From positions 7,900,196 to 7,964,195 of the forward strand of contig NW_024609839.1 of the NCBI RefSeq assembly GCF_016920785.2: DNA of 64,000 bases. Reading direction: 5' to 3'. Position numbers and translations under genes: made by a program. This document shows, piece after piece, positions 33,186 through 46,214 of the stretch (the stretch's first letter is position 1; each line of letters begins with the position of its first letter). The notes beneath the pieces are model-generated. The model did no database searches. It saw only the letters and a program-made list of their open reading frames with translations, and was not told the DNA's origin. This DNA is from Ixodes scapularis (taxonomy: Eukaryota > Arthropoda > Arachnida > Ixodida > Ixodidae).

Positions 33186-33803
33186 GAATAAAAACATAAA
33201 GAACATACACAAACGACCACTTTTTCATTTCGCTACAATGTTTATTTTTTTCAGACACAAAGAGTCGCACACAGGTCAAGATCAACTAGATACCGAAGGC
33301 GGGAGGAAAGAGGGGGATGGGATACGGCCCATTCGTCACATGTCGATTCGTCATAGGGCAACTGGTAATAGGCCCGTTCGTCACAGCGGAACATTCGTCA
33401 TAGGATGATTCGTCACGCTGGCAGTTCGTCATACAATCCCCCAAGATCGTTCAAAGATTTTTTTTTTTATGTTTTGTTTTTATGGGAATGGTTACCGAAA
33501 GGGCGTCACCCAACCAAATTCGTACAAGGTCAGTGAGGTTGACTAGTGTACGAACGGGAACAAAAGCATCTCCGAATGGCCACAAGATAAGGCAACACTC
33601 AGCCTTTAGCCTGTATGTTGTCTTATCTGGGTCACCTTACTAACAAAACAACTTCGAGAACATAAAGTTCAAAATAGGAGAAAGCCCACTTAACCCAATT
33701 TTTATTTTGTGTGTGTGCAATACTCCAGGGCTTATCATGCCGGTTAATCGCGAATTATAAAAGACGTATCTCTTTTGCTTCCCATCTCACTCTCGATTTC
33801 TAA

Positions 33804-35026
33804 ATGGAGGTAGTTACGACTAAGAGTGGCGGCGATATGCTTCTTCACGAAGGACATTCCCATACTTGCATTAAGGTTAACGAAATTACGTTGTATTGGA
33901 CCTGCCGGCGAAGAGGAGTTTGTAAAACTAAAATAGTCACCGATCACGCCAAGACTGGTATTATCTCTTATTCCAGTGACCCCAACCGAGATAAACATGC
34001 TTCGGGTTCGCCATCAAATTAAGGAAAAGGCTGGTATGTACCAAACTCTGTTCCTACTCTTATATTCGCAAAACAAGTTCACTTACGTCTTTCTTTATTA
34101 AAGTAGAAGGCCGTCTAGCAGCGCACTAAATACCCCTGAATGCGGCTGCCTGTGTCGGTGACGACACTGCATCGCAGATTCCCGCATTGTCAACACTTCG
34201 GCGCACAATTCGCAAGCAAGGGCAGCGGGCGAATTTCGAGTAGAGGGTACCATCTTGCAGAGCCGACATACGAATGTCCACAATGTTTAAGGTAAAGTGG
34301 AATTGCAGCGCAAAATCACAGTGCGCGACTGTTTTATAATAATGTTGACTGTTTTACCTGCATGCAGACCACAGCCAAAGGAGCTTCCTTTCTCCTCCAC
34401 GACAGTGGGGAGGGCGACATTGAAAGAATCCCGATCTTTGCTACCGAGCGCAACTTGAACTCTATGGCTCAGGCAACTACGCGGTTCGCGGACAAGACCT
34501 TTGAAGTCCCCATGGCACAGTTTCACCAACTGTACACGGTCCATGCCACAGTCAATGAATGGCGTGGTAGTGCCGATTGTTTACGGCTTGCTGCCCAACA
34601 AATCTGAAGCTACCTACAGAAGGTAAGCGTTCAAGAGCTCTGATAAACGTATAAAACTAAACACTCGGTGGCCCTATTATTTCGTATGTGTTCAAACACT
34701 TCAAAATATGCTGGTTCTTTTCAAGGTTTTTCCATGTCGTGCTGAGTCACATGGGGGCCAACTGCCTTGAGGTGGCTTACACGGACTTCGGGAGAGCGGC
34801 CATCAACACAATACAAGCCAGCCATGATTCCCGGCGCTAGGATACAGGGTTCTTTTTTCACTTATCCCAGTCGGTTTACAGGAAGGTGTGCTCCAGTGGC
34901 CACCAGAGTCGCTGCAATTCAAATGAAGAGTTTGGTGTTCTTGGTGGCTTTCTATTTATATGTCTTACTGTTGTCTTCAGTTAAGCCAATTGGTTACTTT
35001 ATTTCTTGTGGATTTTTAAATGAGAA
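33804..35026 (+). pseudogene. MULE 1 transposase, 5' half (FLYWCH plus N-terminal catalytic region)
   Basis: The first block (33804-34022) is a FLYWCH-type zinc finger: LYWTCRRRGVCKTKIVTDHA, with the Cys pair intact but the terminal H-x-H altered (DPNRDKHAS). The block 34362-34607 reads DSGEGDIERIPIFATERNLN and FADKTFEVPMAQFHQLYTVH, matching the MULE domain, though the catalytic DGTF is DKTF here. The block 34770-34920 covers AYTDFGRAAIN (second acidic position, TDF) and SFFTYPSRFTGR. FLYWCH fingers bind DNA and are common on arthropod MULE transposases. Frameshifts and the 14.27 kb insertion make it non-functional. Confidence 0.8.
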
Positions 35027-35039
35027 CCCTATTGGAAAA

Positions 35040-35340
35040 TCTCGATGATGGAAAGATGACGGAAAAGGCTCATACAAGCGTAACCGTAATATGGGACATC
35101 CTATACAAGCGAAAAAGGCGGCTCCAGTATAGTGGAATAAGGCGGAACGATACAGGTCGGCGGAACCATACAAGCGTGTCGTATTATGGGACATCCTATA
35201 CCAGCATAGTGGATATAGGCGGAACCATGTAGGCGGACGGAACCATACATGCATAACGTAATATGGGACATCCTATACCAGCAAAAAGGCGATACCAGCA
35301 TGGTGGAGCCATATGGCTCCAGCGTGCTGGTTTTGCCTTT
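35040..35340. repeat. subterminal repeats of the 14.27 kb element
   Basis: Three imperfect copies of ATATGGGACATCCTATACCA (35090, 35184, 35261), each with GGCGGAACCATAC words, followed by a GGAGCCATATGGCTCC palindrome near 35304. Confidence 0.7.
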
Positions 35341-37110
35341 TCACTGTTGTACAGGGCGATTTAGTTTTAAGCTTTACATATATGTTAGGAAGGTCGTGAA
35401 AGCTATATTAATGCGGTTTGTGCAGGCGAGTTATACGGCCAGGCGTACGTAGTATAGGGACCTAGTCGTAACGATCAGTCAGATAATTAAATACAATTTG
35501 TTAATCAACTTTTTAATTAGTGAAAATGAAAATATGGTTTAAATTAGAAACTTGCTGAGTCATTGAAAACCACAAAATCAAGTTTTTTTTAGAAGGATAT
35601 AATTCAGGGGTAGCGTTTTATGCATTCTGTAAAAAGCTTTATTTGGACGAGTTTCTAGGTTTCAGTTTCTTATCAGAGCTCATCTCTGCGCTCACGGTCC
35701 TGTTCCCCAGGGGCATAGACACGCAACACACATGCGCCTTGCTTCCCTTCATCCTACGAGGGAGGCGAGGGGGCGGCTTCGCACTGCGGTCACTGGGCAG
35801 CTGGACCGCAGGTGCAAAGATGCGCTCTGGTAAGAAACCGAAGTCTGGAAATGCGTCCAAATTGACCATTTTTTATAACGCCATAAAATGCTACTCGTCT
35901 TATATCTTTACAAAGAAAATTGATTTAGTGTGTTTTGATGATGCTTAGCAGGTTTCTAATTGGAACCATGGGTCTATTTTCACTGATTAAAAATTTGACG
36001 AACATACTATACTTAGAGAGAGGCTGAAGCAGTTTTGTATTTGAGAAAACACTTTTAAATCTTCTTCATTCGACCTCCAGAATCTCAAATATCAAAATTA
36101 TTTGCTAATTTAATTAATCAAGGCTGCATAGTCATTTTTAAAGCGCTGTGAAAGCACCTCCCTAGAGAGCGACGTCACAACAGCAGCTTTCAAAATCTTT
36201 GTTCATGCATCTTCAGCGCCTATCAAAGCTATGCACGCACATGCTATTTTTTAAAAGGGCAGAAAAATGTGTCACGACTGGTGCCAGTGCCGGAGAATAT
36301 ACCTAGAAAACTTGCGATTGGACGCGCGGCCCTTAAGCGACACACGCTTGGCGGCCGAAAGGTCTTCTTACGATGTCACTGTTGGTGGGATGTTTTTTGT
36401 GTTTTCTCACGTTTAGTTATATCTTTGAGGAAAACGAACGGGATATTCAGATTCGCGGGATAAAACTACGCTAGAATGAACCTCCATCTAGTTTTCTGAA
36501 AGAAGTCTGGCACATCTCTGTAATAAGCCGACGGATCATTACAAATTAGCCTTTTATACTATGCCGCCCTGGCCATATAACTCACGTGCACAGACCGCGT
36601 AAATGTAGCTTTTACGGCTTTTTTAAAAAAAATCTGTAAAACATAGAAAAAAAACTCTGTAGAATGTCCCCCAATACGATACGATTGTATGGTTCCTTCC
36701 CCGCTTGCATTGTTCAAGAAAGACTTGTGGACATCCAGCGTTTCATTGGAATGCTGGATGTCAGCGAGTCTCTACATCAGTGAGTGGTTTCAAACAAGCA
36801 TGGTGTTTGCACACCAGTAAGCTCTTATCCGAGGCTCACCAGGACCACTAAGAGCAGAGGCGAAATGTCGTGACCTGGTAAATTTGGTTGCAGGTATTTA
36901 TTTTTACAAGAACTGCATGCAGCAAAGCTTAACTTTGCTTAAAAGAAGATTATTAAAAATTCAATACTGAACAATGGTGTCCCTTGAGCTGTCAGACCAA
37001 ACTCCCACTCTTGCCACTCAGGAGTTCCTAACTTGTGCGTAGAGGATCAGCACAACCCAGATTTGTGCTGCGAGCGCACCTGCAATATAAAAGTTGAATA
37101 AACATGAGAT
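35341..37110. other. mostly unrecognised; MITE at 35642-35862
   Basis: No gene seen. The open frames at 35639-35948 on both strands are produced by the MITE's arms. Confidence 0.4.
35642..35862. mobile_element. 221 bp MITE, ~65 bp arms
   Basis: TTTGGACGAGTTTCTAGGTT and TCTTATCAGAGCTCATCT on the left mirror GTAAGAAACCGAAGTCTGGA and CGTCCAAAT on the right. No clear target duplication. Confidence 0.65.
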
Positions 37111-37119
37111 GAAATTCGA

Positions 37120-37560
37120 GACGTTTACAATTCTCTGTAACGTGAAATTAGAGCACAGATCTTGAAGAGGAGGATGGGAAGGTATGCCCCTCCTCCCCCT
37201 CCCCTCCTCCTCTTCTGCTCCCTCCCATTTAGCAGGAAACTTCCCTGAATTTAGCGGGAAAATTTCCCCACTAAATTTAGCTGGTTAAGTTTCCCACTAA
37301 ATTTAGCGCAGAAATTGATGTCACATGACCTCAACACAAATGCAGTTTTTCCGCTAAAAGTAGCAGGGAAAATGACGTCGCATGACCGTGTCACGTCAGC
37401 CATAAAAAAATTCAGTTTCTCAGCTAGACTTAGCGGAAATATTAACGTCACATGACCACAACATTAATTCAATTTCCTGCCAAGTTTAGTTGGGTGGTTA
37501 CGCCGACAGCGACGCCGCGAAACGCAGAAACGGGTGCTAAGAGCTGCGCTAAAAACTAAA
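37120..37560. repeat. smaller relative of the 11.57 kb minisatellite unit
   Basis: It begins GTTTACAATTCTCTGTAACG with ATTAGAGCACAGATCTTGAA. It passes through TTTAGCGGGAAAATTTCCCC-type repeats and CACATGACC/GACGTC words, and ends with GGTTACGCCGACAGCGACGC and GCTAAGAGCTGCGCT. The order of parts matches one unit of the 11571-13486 pair. Confidence 0.75.
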
Positions 37561-39035
37561 TGCATCAGGTGAAATAAAGTGAACATTAGAGATACTGTAA
37601 GAAAAAGAAGAGAATCTAAGATACCTTTCTCAGATCCTTCCTTTTGTCCGTTCTCAAATGTTTTGATTTCAAGAAATGTTTATCTCTTTATTCATACCCA
37701 GAGAACCCCTCCCAGTTTCAGCATGAATGCAATAAATCAATGCAGACTAGACCTTGTAAACTATAATCCACATGAAAATTAATGTTTGCCACATAGTCAT
37801 GTATGAGTCAGTGGCTCAGATCTCTAAATACATTTGTATTGAGGAACATTCTTGAATAAAACTTCTGGGCTTCGAATTCAACAGTTTGTACTTCCATAAG
37901 GAACACTGTATGGCACTGATTTTTTTTTTTGTGACACATCAGAAACAGCACAGCACTGTCATCCTCGCATACCTAACAAGAATTTGTATTTTTTTTTTAG
38001 CATGACATGTGCTATTCTAATGCCCATACAGCATCCTTTAACAAAATTTCCTTTGTAGAGCTTTTTATTGGTTCTTATTTAGCTCGCACGACAGATTCGG
38101 TACCTTGAATTCTCACTCGGCATCAACAGTTTTATATATTAATGTAATAGCGAAAGACAAGATGTATGGTCTTGAGTACGGCTCAGCAAGCACAGATGTT
38201 GAGAAAAGTACTGAAGAAAACTCAAATGTCAAAATAAAAATAAGCTGGAATGTGGAATTATGGACATGGACATGAATACAGTTAGCAGATTCAATATGAA
38301 GAATATGTGTTAGACGCACGCTCAAAGAAACCTGTTGCATCTATATTCATTCAAATTACTTTGCAGAACCCAGCGCTGCAGTCTCAGGTGGGAGTTCGCT
38401 GAATGAGTCTACTGAAAATGAGTGTAGACGGAAAAAGCAGTTTGATCTGCGATAATGAGCATTACATAAGTGACATGTCATTATTACTGTTACAGTGCCG
38501 AATGTTCCAAACTGTCAGTCGCATCATTCTGTGAGTTCCCTCCGTACATTACAGGGTTTGGCTCTCTCGAATGCTTTGCGAGAAAAATGATGAACTGGAA
38601 ATATCTAGAGTAGTTCTAGAAAAACTATTTCCAGAATCTTATCTCAGCATCGCAAAGAATATAAAAAGTTTCTAAAGACAAGGTTAGTGCAGGAGTTGAA
38701 TAAACTAAATACTTTGTTTTTCGAAACAATCTTGCCGTAGTAAACGTATGAAGTTCCCCTAGGTAGAGCTAGTCATTACGGATGATTGTGCCCATTGCGT
38801 ACCATAAAAATTTAATTTGCGACCTAAAAAAAATTTACAAACTCAATTAACTCTGAATAAGTGGACCACTTGGCATTAAAGATTGGCCTCACCATGACTG
38901 GCTGCCAACATCTACATAATAATTTCCATGAACCTATGTATTTCAAGAAAATATTTGGTGCGAGCTGCTTAAAACACAATAGCACTTTTTAGCAAGTGCT
39001 GATTGTTGGGCAAGTTGGTACGGTACGTTAGAAAA
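37561..39035. other. no gene recognised
   Basis: AT-rich. No motif-bearing frames or repeat boundaries. Confidence 0.4.
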
Positions 39036-39041
39036 CATGAT

Positions 39042-39672
39042 TGTGCTTTGAAGACGGGGACATAGGAAGGACAGACACCACAGAGTGCTAACTTTCAACT
39101 GATTTAATTCAAGAACCTCGGCGTAGAAACACACTGCGTCACCGCACCACATCTCAACCAATCCGTGGCCCTGCCACGGACCGCAAGTACGCCAACTCCT
39201 TATCCGCCAAGTCAATTGACGCCACACTGACACAACACGTGCCGGAACTATTTATAGCATCAGCCTCCATAATCTCTCTAACAGTCATATCTTTGTGCCT
39301 AGCAAGAACAGTAGACTGAGCAAATAATGGTTTGCACTCGCAGTCATGATCTGTCGTGTCACTGTCATGACTGCGGGTGCAAACCATTATTTGTTTCGTC
39401 TATTGTTCTTGAGAGGCACAAAGATAGGACTGTTAGCGAGATTATGGAGGCTGACACTATAAACAGTTCCGGCACAAGTTGTGTCAGTGTGGCGTCAATT
39501 GACTTGGCGGATAAGGATTTGGCGTACTTGCGGTCCGTGGCAGGGCCACGGATTGGTTGAGATGTGGTGCGGTGACACAGTCCGTTTCTACGCTGAGGTT
39601 CTTGAATTAAATCAGTTGAAAGTTAGCGCTCTGTTGTGTCTGTCCTTCCTATGTCCCCGTCTTCCAAGCGCA
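39042..39672. mobile_element. two Penelope-like element 3' ends, head to head (inverted repeat)
   Basis: A roughly 630 bp palindrome centres near 39345. Each arm encodes, outward, the PLE C-terminus: MVCTRSHD, then C-x-CKPLF, then REIMEADAINSSG (or SEIMEADTINSSG), VSVASIDLADKELAYL, ending at RIG and a stop (39154-39387 on minus; 39327-39560 on plus). The 3' tails of each arm also match (CTGTCCTTCCTATGTCCCCG type). Arms differ at about one base in ten to fifteen. PLEs often leave inverted or tandem partial copies. Confidence 0.75.
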
Positions 39673-39699
39673 ATCATATTTTCTACCGCACTTTTTAAC

Positions 39700-42600
39700 A
39701 CTAATAGAAAGCCTGTAGTGGGCCACAACTTAAGCAGTTTTCACTTCATTATAAAGAGCAATTACACATATGTGAACCATGAATATAGGCCTGCACTGAA
39801 TTTTTTTCTTAAGCTGAACGTGCTATGCTCTGTTTACTATATAAATCTTTGCAGAGCTGACAATGTGCAAGTTCCTGTTTTTTTATATTTCACATGTCCC
39901 GACTGGTGAGTGTGGTAGGGACATAAGATTGATGACACCAACGAAACACAATGATTATTTTAAGAATTTGTTTGGGTATAGCACGAGCAAGGAGATCTGC
40001 GGGAAGTTATTTCTGTGACACCGTCGAACCTACATCCGCGGGCTTTAAGTTCACATGTTAATCATGTCTGCAGACTCCTTTTTGTAATTGGAATTTCATC
40101 CAACCCAAGATTTGAATATGTTTTTTTTTCATTTTAGGCTTAGTAGTGCTTTTGCTGTTCTATTAATAGGTAAGAAAAATGCTTATTTCAAGTGGCATAC
40201 CTAACACCTGGTGGCACGAGGACTCCCCTGTCGTGACGCAGACCGAAAGTCACAGCCAGGGAGATACTGCGATGCTCTTGTTGCTGGGATTACCTCCCCC
40301 ATGGTCCTGCCCAGACCACAGAAAAAGATTGAGTCCAAGCTTGTGACCACTAGGATCTCCAGATCTTGAGGCACCCAAGTAGCTGAAAATAAAAACAAAT
40401 CACAATCAAGTACTTGGCAGAGCTACATTAGAATGGCTAGCATATTCTTTCGTGATCAGCACATAGATCCTCTTATTTTAGTCATAGTCACCCCCCAGGA
40501 CAAAGCTACGTAGGCGCTAAAATGATGGGTACCGAATTTAGGTGAATGATCAAATGCATTCATTTAACCCCCTTTCGCCCCAACCTGAGACTTCTGTCAA
40601 AGATTCACATTCAACTGTAAAGACTACAAATAAAACTACTACTGCAATGCAAAGCCGTATAGTGGGAGAGTTTAGCCAGCGGGTGTGGCAACGAAGGTGC
40701 CGGAGAGGAGGAAAGGGAGGAGAACGCCGAAGGAGGGAGAGAGAAGGCAGCAGAGAAACAAAGAGGAGACGACCACCATTTTGACGCAAAGCTGTCTGCA
40801 CGGAGCACTGTTGAGGCTACGTGTCGTCTGCTACGGGCTTATTTATTTTTTTTGCCTAAATAAAAGTGTGTTCAAACATGGAGGAACTTCTTTCTTTAGG
40901 TTTTTAAGCCACCGAGGAATAACACTATATCATTTTATTGCCAGAGCCTGCCAAATAAAAGGAAAGAACCGAAATTTGAATATCGATCCCATGCCGGGCG
41001 AATGAATGAAAATGGCGGCCCTCCCCGCTCAGCTGGGAGCAGCCTAGAGTTCACGCGCATGCGCTCACGCCTCTTGCTCTGTGCCGCGGGCTGATCAGCT
41101 CACTCGGAAGGGAGACGTTACGGCAGCGAAATCATAGACTGCCAGACTCTCCCCATATATGGCTCTGCTGCAATGGAAAGATTTTCCTACCCTCGTGCTC
41201 AGCGAGTGTCGACTGTGGATACCAACTCCAGTTCATACACTCGCTGAACATGAGGGTAGAGTGTACCAGCAGAGGGCAGGTGTCTGTATACAAAGAGTTT
41301 AGTTGGCACACCAAGAGGCTAACGAATAAGAATGGGTACCACTCTGAGCAAAATGCCAAAAAAGCGTGGATCTCGGCTTGACACTAACAGCAGCACACAG
41401 TATCTATTTTAGTGACAAAGGGGTACTAAATCATTATTTTCAGCTTCCTAACTAAACTAAATATTCTTCCCGGCTTGCTTTTTAGGAAAATCTCCAAATT
41501 TACAAGAACTACTAAGACAATGTCTAAAAAAAAAAAAGCAATGGCAAAACCAGCAATCGAATTCGCCTGCTCTCCAGTAGCACGACATCTATGGCAGGCA
41601 GACCTGCAGAATGAGCAAGCAGTTTAAGAAACAGTATGTCCTATGTATAATTTTTTTTTATGCTGCAAAGCAAGCGCTGGAAGGAGGTTTCACGACATTA
41701 ACGAAATTTCTTGCAATCAGTTGAGAACAAATTAGAGCAGTGAACTTGTCCTTGCTTCTGGCATAACGTTTTAGTGTTGCCCATGGAAACTCACATAAAT
41801 TTGAAAATAAAAACAAAAAAGACTAACCTTCATAAAAAAATCTAACTTTGGCAAAGAAAAGTTACCTTGGAAAAAATATGTACAATACAGTTGTACAGCG
41901 TGCATTTGTGTGCTTAACCAATTTTGAGGCAAATCGGCGACAATGAAAAGAAGACGTTTGAGTACAATTAGAATTAAGGGAAAGACAGAAAGGATGCATA
42001 CCTACAACAAAAACATTTAGAACGACCACGGGCAGGAAACTCTGGTGAGGCTCTCGGAGTGACTCCCTCATATGGGCCTGCGCAGACCACAGAACAAGAT
42101 CGGTCAGAGCTTGCAGCCATAAGGTGCTTCATACCATGAAGTTACAGAAGCGGGTGAATTGGAAGCAAAGTGCATTTTATTTCTCTGAAAAACGAAGAGT
42201 TTAATAGGTAGCTTGCATTCATAAGGTGATACAGTCATGAATGCACAGACTTTTCAATGCAGCGCTATATCACCAACTTGTTAACCATGCCGGGCAACAC
42301 TAAAAACTGAGAGCATTATTTTAAACTATCTCAGCTTAAAGTTAACCACGACAGAAGCTTCAAGCCATCCTTGCAAATTCAGTGCACAAAGCAAGCCATG
42401 TGACCTTCTAGTTGGACGCCATGGTACGTCGAGCTTATAATCATGCGTCATGCTGTTTTTGCTGCAAAGGCTTGTAGTTTCAAAAGTGGTCCAGCTTAAA
42501 GAGACTAAAAGTATAGACGTTTATGAGTGGGGCCCTCATTTAGTCTGCAGCTACATTGCGAAATAGGACGTTCCAACCGGGATGTTTGCTGCCTGTAACC

Positions 42601-43815
42601 ACACGACCAGCTTGTGCCCAGCGATTGTTCGAGCTGAATACATGTCCTCGACAGTGCCATTATTTGACAAGCATTTCTATGACTGTTAAACATGACTGAC
42701 TTACAGAGAGACTCCACCTCAACGACTAATGACTTGGGATACCTAACTGAATACTGATATATCAACCAAATGCAAAACAATTACCTGGCAAGCATTAAAT
42801 TTTTCAAGACGCTGGGTCGACTCCGCATTAAGTTGAAGGAGTCGATGCGTAATAGGACAATACAAACAAAAATATGCCTTAGAATTCCTTTTGCACCCCC
42901 AAAATGATGTGTTTTTGAAGGTAAGGTACACAACGTTCTTGATTTAGAAAGTGCAGCTGTACAAATGCATATGCAATAAGGGCACTTGCCAAGCCTATTC
43001 TACTCAGCTCTGTGCAGGTTAAGCTAAGTTAGAGTATAGAAGTACATGCTCACTGACACCATCAGAAAGGCAGGGAGAAGTCTCCGTTGTTCGACCTCCA
43101 GCCCGTCTGCTACCTTCGATGACGTTTCAGCGCCTGATGAGCCTGGAGCGAGCACATCTGTCTAAAGCGGGGTGAAAAGCACAAGCATGTGCTGGAGGAC
43201 GCCCAGTCATTCTCTTTTTGTCATCGGCTATACTACATATTTTTAGTAAGACATATTTTTAAGTGAGGAAAAGTACTGCAAATATGCAGTCCACCTTAAA
43301 GATAACAACAGTTGCCATTCACCATTTTCCAAATAAGTGCTCCCACGTACCGGAACATCTACACATGTGGTGCGTGAGTAGGTTCAGGACTGAGAGGCTA
43401 GAAAACGAAGCGCTCGCAAGGCTTGTCTGGCCCTTCCAACCATGCGGGTACATTCGTTGCAAGTTCCCGATTTGTAGACAAAATGATTTAGAATGAGCAA
43501 ATCTTGTCTACGCCCGAGGTAGAACATTGAATTGCGATTCCCCCATATTGTGCGAACCATCCTTCAAACTGCGGTACCACCTGCAAATAAACTATGTTGT
43601 GCTGCGGCACGCGTCCATGCTGCCTGCTTCAGAGGAAAACCACTGCTCGTGTTGAAGACGACATCCCACAGTGGACAGGCAACAATTTTTAACGAACAAA
43701 AACAAAATTGATATCATTCAATAGACACAGATAGGCTCACAAAGTGTCGGCACCATGATTGTTGTTGTTGGTTTTACTCTTGCATACAAACAAAGGTGAC
43801 TTCCTCTCTCCTCCG
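39700..43815. other. no gene established; two similar exon-like segments and a hairpin
   Basis: Minus-strand segments at about 40202-40384 and 42002-42186 are alike in sequence (TTCTGTGGTCTG(G/C)GCAGG), and each runs from a TTTTCAG acceptor to a GTATGC donor. Their reading frames do not correspond, so coding function is not supported. A GA-rich stretch at 40690-40780 creates an Arg-rich frame. Nothing else was identified. Confidence 0.35.
41163..41275. repeat. hairpin with 22 bp inner and 8 bp outer arms
   Basis: TACCCTCGTGCTCAGCGAGT (41188) pairs with its near-complement ending at 41258, with two mismatches in 22. CTCTGCTG and CAGCAGAG pair further out. Confidence 0.65.
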
Positions 43816-43822
43816 ATGGACA

Positions 43823-43957
43823 GTAAAACCCCCTTATCTTGGTGGCCCCTATTTCTTCTCGAATCGGTCACAGAGGACATAATCGCAGTCACTGAATTCC
43901 GCAAAATTAAAGGCCGCGAAAATTAAAGGTTCGCCAACATTAAGGGGTTTACTGTTC
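43823..43957. mobile_element. ~135 bp MITE with ACAGTAAA(A)CCCC ends
   Basis: ACAGTAAAACCCCCTTATCT at the left and the complement of ACAGTAAACCCCTTAATGTT at the right. The centre contains repeated AATTAAAGG words. Superfamily not determined. Confidence 0.6.
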
Positions 43958-43959
43958 TT

Positions 43960-44735
43960 CTGAGTGTCACATGATGTTAACATTTCAAGGAGGCTGAAGG
44001 TATTGGTTTAAGAAAAAATTGACCTATGAAAAAAATGCCCTTCTCCAGGTTAGGCACGCGAGGTTCTTTTGCACTACCTATAAGGTGGCAAGTTTATTTC
44101 GGCAGAGCTTTTGGTAAAACGGAGTCACAAAAGTAGCTATACTTGGCGTCAACTATTTTGTGCTGCATTATAAAGCCAGAGTAGATTCCACAGTGCGTGC
44201 TTCAGCAGAGCACTGTTTGTTGCGAGAGCATATGTGGTTTAGTGTTGCATCCCATTTGCATAATCTAGAGAAACTAGCGCTGACAGAGTTGGAGCACTCC
44301 AAATATTAACAGCCGACTGTAGAAGCATTGAGAGAGGCACACATGCGAACTGTGCATTTCTTAAAGGTGGGTTCGAGCAAAGGTAAAAACAATATCTATA
44401 CTTATGGCGGCCATACTTGCCTTTCCCAAGCACGACCACTTTTCCCTCGGTAGCACCATCCAGTAAGAAGCACCAGCAACACGCCCATGAGACGCCGCCG
44501 CCTCCTGGATTGAATGACGACCCGCCTGAGGTCTTGGAAGGAGATCCGGAACACTGCTTTAGGCCAGATGTTGTATCTGGTGGGGCAGAGACTAAAAGTA
44601 AAAATTAACAAATTTATCTGAAGCGCTACATTCCTATAGGACAGCATTTTTTTTTTTAGGCCAGTGATTCGGTTTAATTAAACACAAATGGTTGGTTTAT
44701 ATGATGAACCATCAGCCCCTATTTTTCTTAAGTGT
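43960..44735. other. no gene established
   Basis: A + frame at 44417-44608 with a Pro/Asp-rich sequence (ETPPPPGLNDDPPEVLEG) and a possible donor AAA^GTAAAA could be an exon, but nothing anchors it. Confidence 0.3.
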
Positions 44736-44850
44736 AACGCAGTGTCTAACGTTACGTCCGACGGAACCCGAAATAAAAATTAAAGTTACGCCCAACGTAA
44801 CTGGCAAGCATTCGAGTTACGTCCGACGTAACCCAAAATAAAAATTAAAG
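44736..44850. repeat. short tandem repeat with ACGTCCGACG cores
   Basis: Two to three copies of GTTACGTCCGACGTAACCC with AAAATAAAAATTAAAG between them. Confidence 0.7.
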
Positions 44851-44853
44851 TTA

Positions 44854-45485
44854 CCGTATTTACTCGAAAATAGGTCGAACTCTATTTGTTGGACCCACCG
44901 AGAATAAAAAAAAAAAAAAAAAATTCAAATATAGGTCGACTTTTTTTTTTATTTTTAAGAACAGGGGAAATTTTGGGCAAAAGAAAGAAACCTTTATTTA
45001 CATCACTTCACAGCTTGGTAGACATCCTCGCAAATCCGCCACAATACTTCACTGACACCGTCGAAAGCGACGAAAGACAAACTACAAAGACGCAAACAAA
45101 GCCGCCGTGTCGCCATGAGCAACACGCGAGCCGAGCCGCCTCAAGCAACTAACAAAAGTAACATCTTTTTTTTTGTTATTTTTTGTGCGCGTTTGCGAGG
45201 ATGGAGGACAAAGTGCATGGCGCATCGCGTTCCTCTCCTTCCCCATTGCCCAGCAAGGGGAACGCTAGAGGTGCGATGGCGAAATCCAATGCCCCAAGAG
45301 GTGCGCGCGATAGCGGCATCGGCCACCGCTGTTGTTTTCGGTTGTTTAACAAAAGCTTTTGGAAACAAGAAGCGGCGCAGCTCTACGGCAACGCCGGCTC
45401 GGTGACTCGATAGCTTCATGCCTCCGGTACGGTCGCACAATTTGGTCGCGAATGTAGGTCAAAATTCTTTAATCACGATTTCCGA

Positions 45486-45517
<32 letters not shown>

Positions 45518-45550
45518 AAAAAAGGTCGACATATATTTGAATAAACACGG
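44854..45550. mobile_element. 697 bp TA-target MITE (Tc1/mariner-like)
   Basis: CCGTATTTACTCGAAAATAG and, from the other end, CCGTGTTTATTCAAATATAT form the ends and lie between TA dinucleotides (44852-44853 and 45551-45552). GGTCGA occurs next to both ends with poly-A/T tracts (44908-44926, 45486-45503). No transposase. The interior is CpG-rich (45190-45420). Confidence 0.65.
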
Positions 45551-45552
45551 TA

Positions 45553-46206
45553 GTCAGCTGCGCGACGAGACACACATTATGAAAGCGATTGGTGCGAGCG
45601 ATCAAGGTGATGAGCGACGTTTTCTAGAAGCCCAGGAACCGAGCGGCGCAAGCAGCGAGAGTGAGAAATCTTCGTCGCTCGGCGCCGGCACATGAGCTTC
45701 TCGTCGTCGCTCGTCTCGTTGATCGCTATATTGCTTACATGCTGTTCAGAAAGGTGCTCTAAGTGGTTACCATTGCATTGGGACCAGCCTCGCATCCAAC
45801 CGTAACCAGTCTTGACTTTTTTTTAAGCCGCCCAGGTAGAAGTTAGCATCGTACATACATCGTTTTCAAGCATGGCTCCTCGTTCATTGCTCGATTTACT
45901 TTTTCGTAAATGACAAACCGCAATGAAGCACAATTATTCTAGTTCAAAATTGTCACGAACACTTGGCACGCATGCTTACACTGTAGCGCACCTAACGTAA
46001 TTTAAAAGTAGAACGAAAACGGGACGAGATTCGCTTACCGCTTCACGGAAACAGAGTCCTTCGGATCCTGGGCCTAACGGCCGAAATCGGAAGTCGCCTG
46101 CGGTCCGGCGATCGGACGAGTTGAGCCGGCCGCGCTGTGCTGACCCCGGCTGACCACGCCTGGTTGAACCATGAGAGGCGTCGTCGAGTTCAGAGCCAGA
46201 GACGCA
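45553..46206. other. no gene recognised
   Basis: Unique-looking sequence with a GC-rich end (46040-46200). That end continues on the far side of the hAT at 47706. Confidence 0.35.
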
Positions 46207-46214
46207 GTAGAAAC

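Noticed and set aside
38943..39909. Minus and plus 96- and 142-codon frames beside the PLE ends
   Set aside because: They are other-frame shadows of the inverted PLE fragments.
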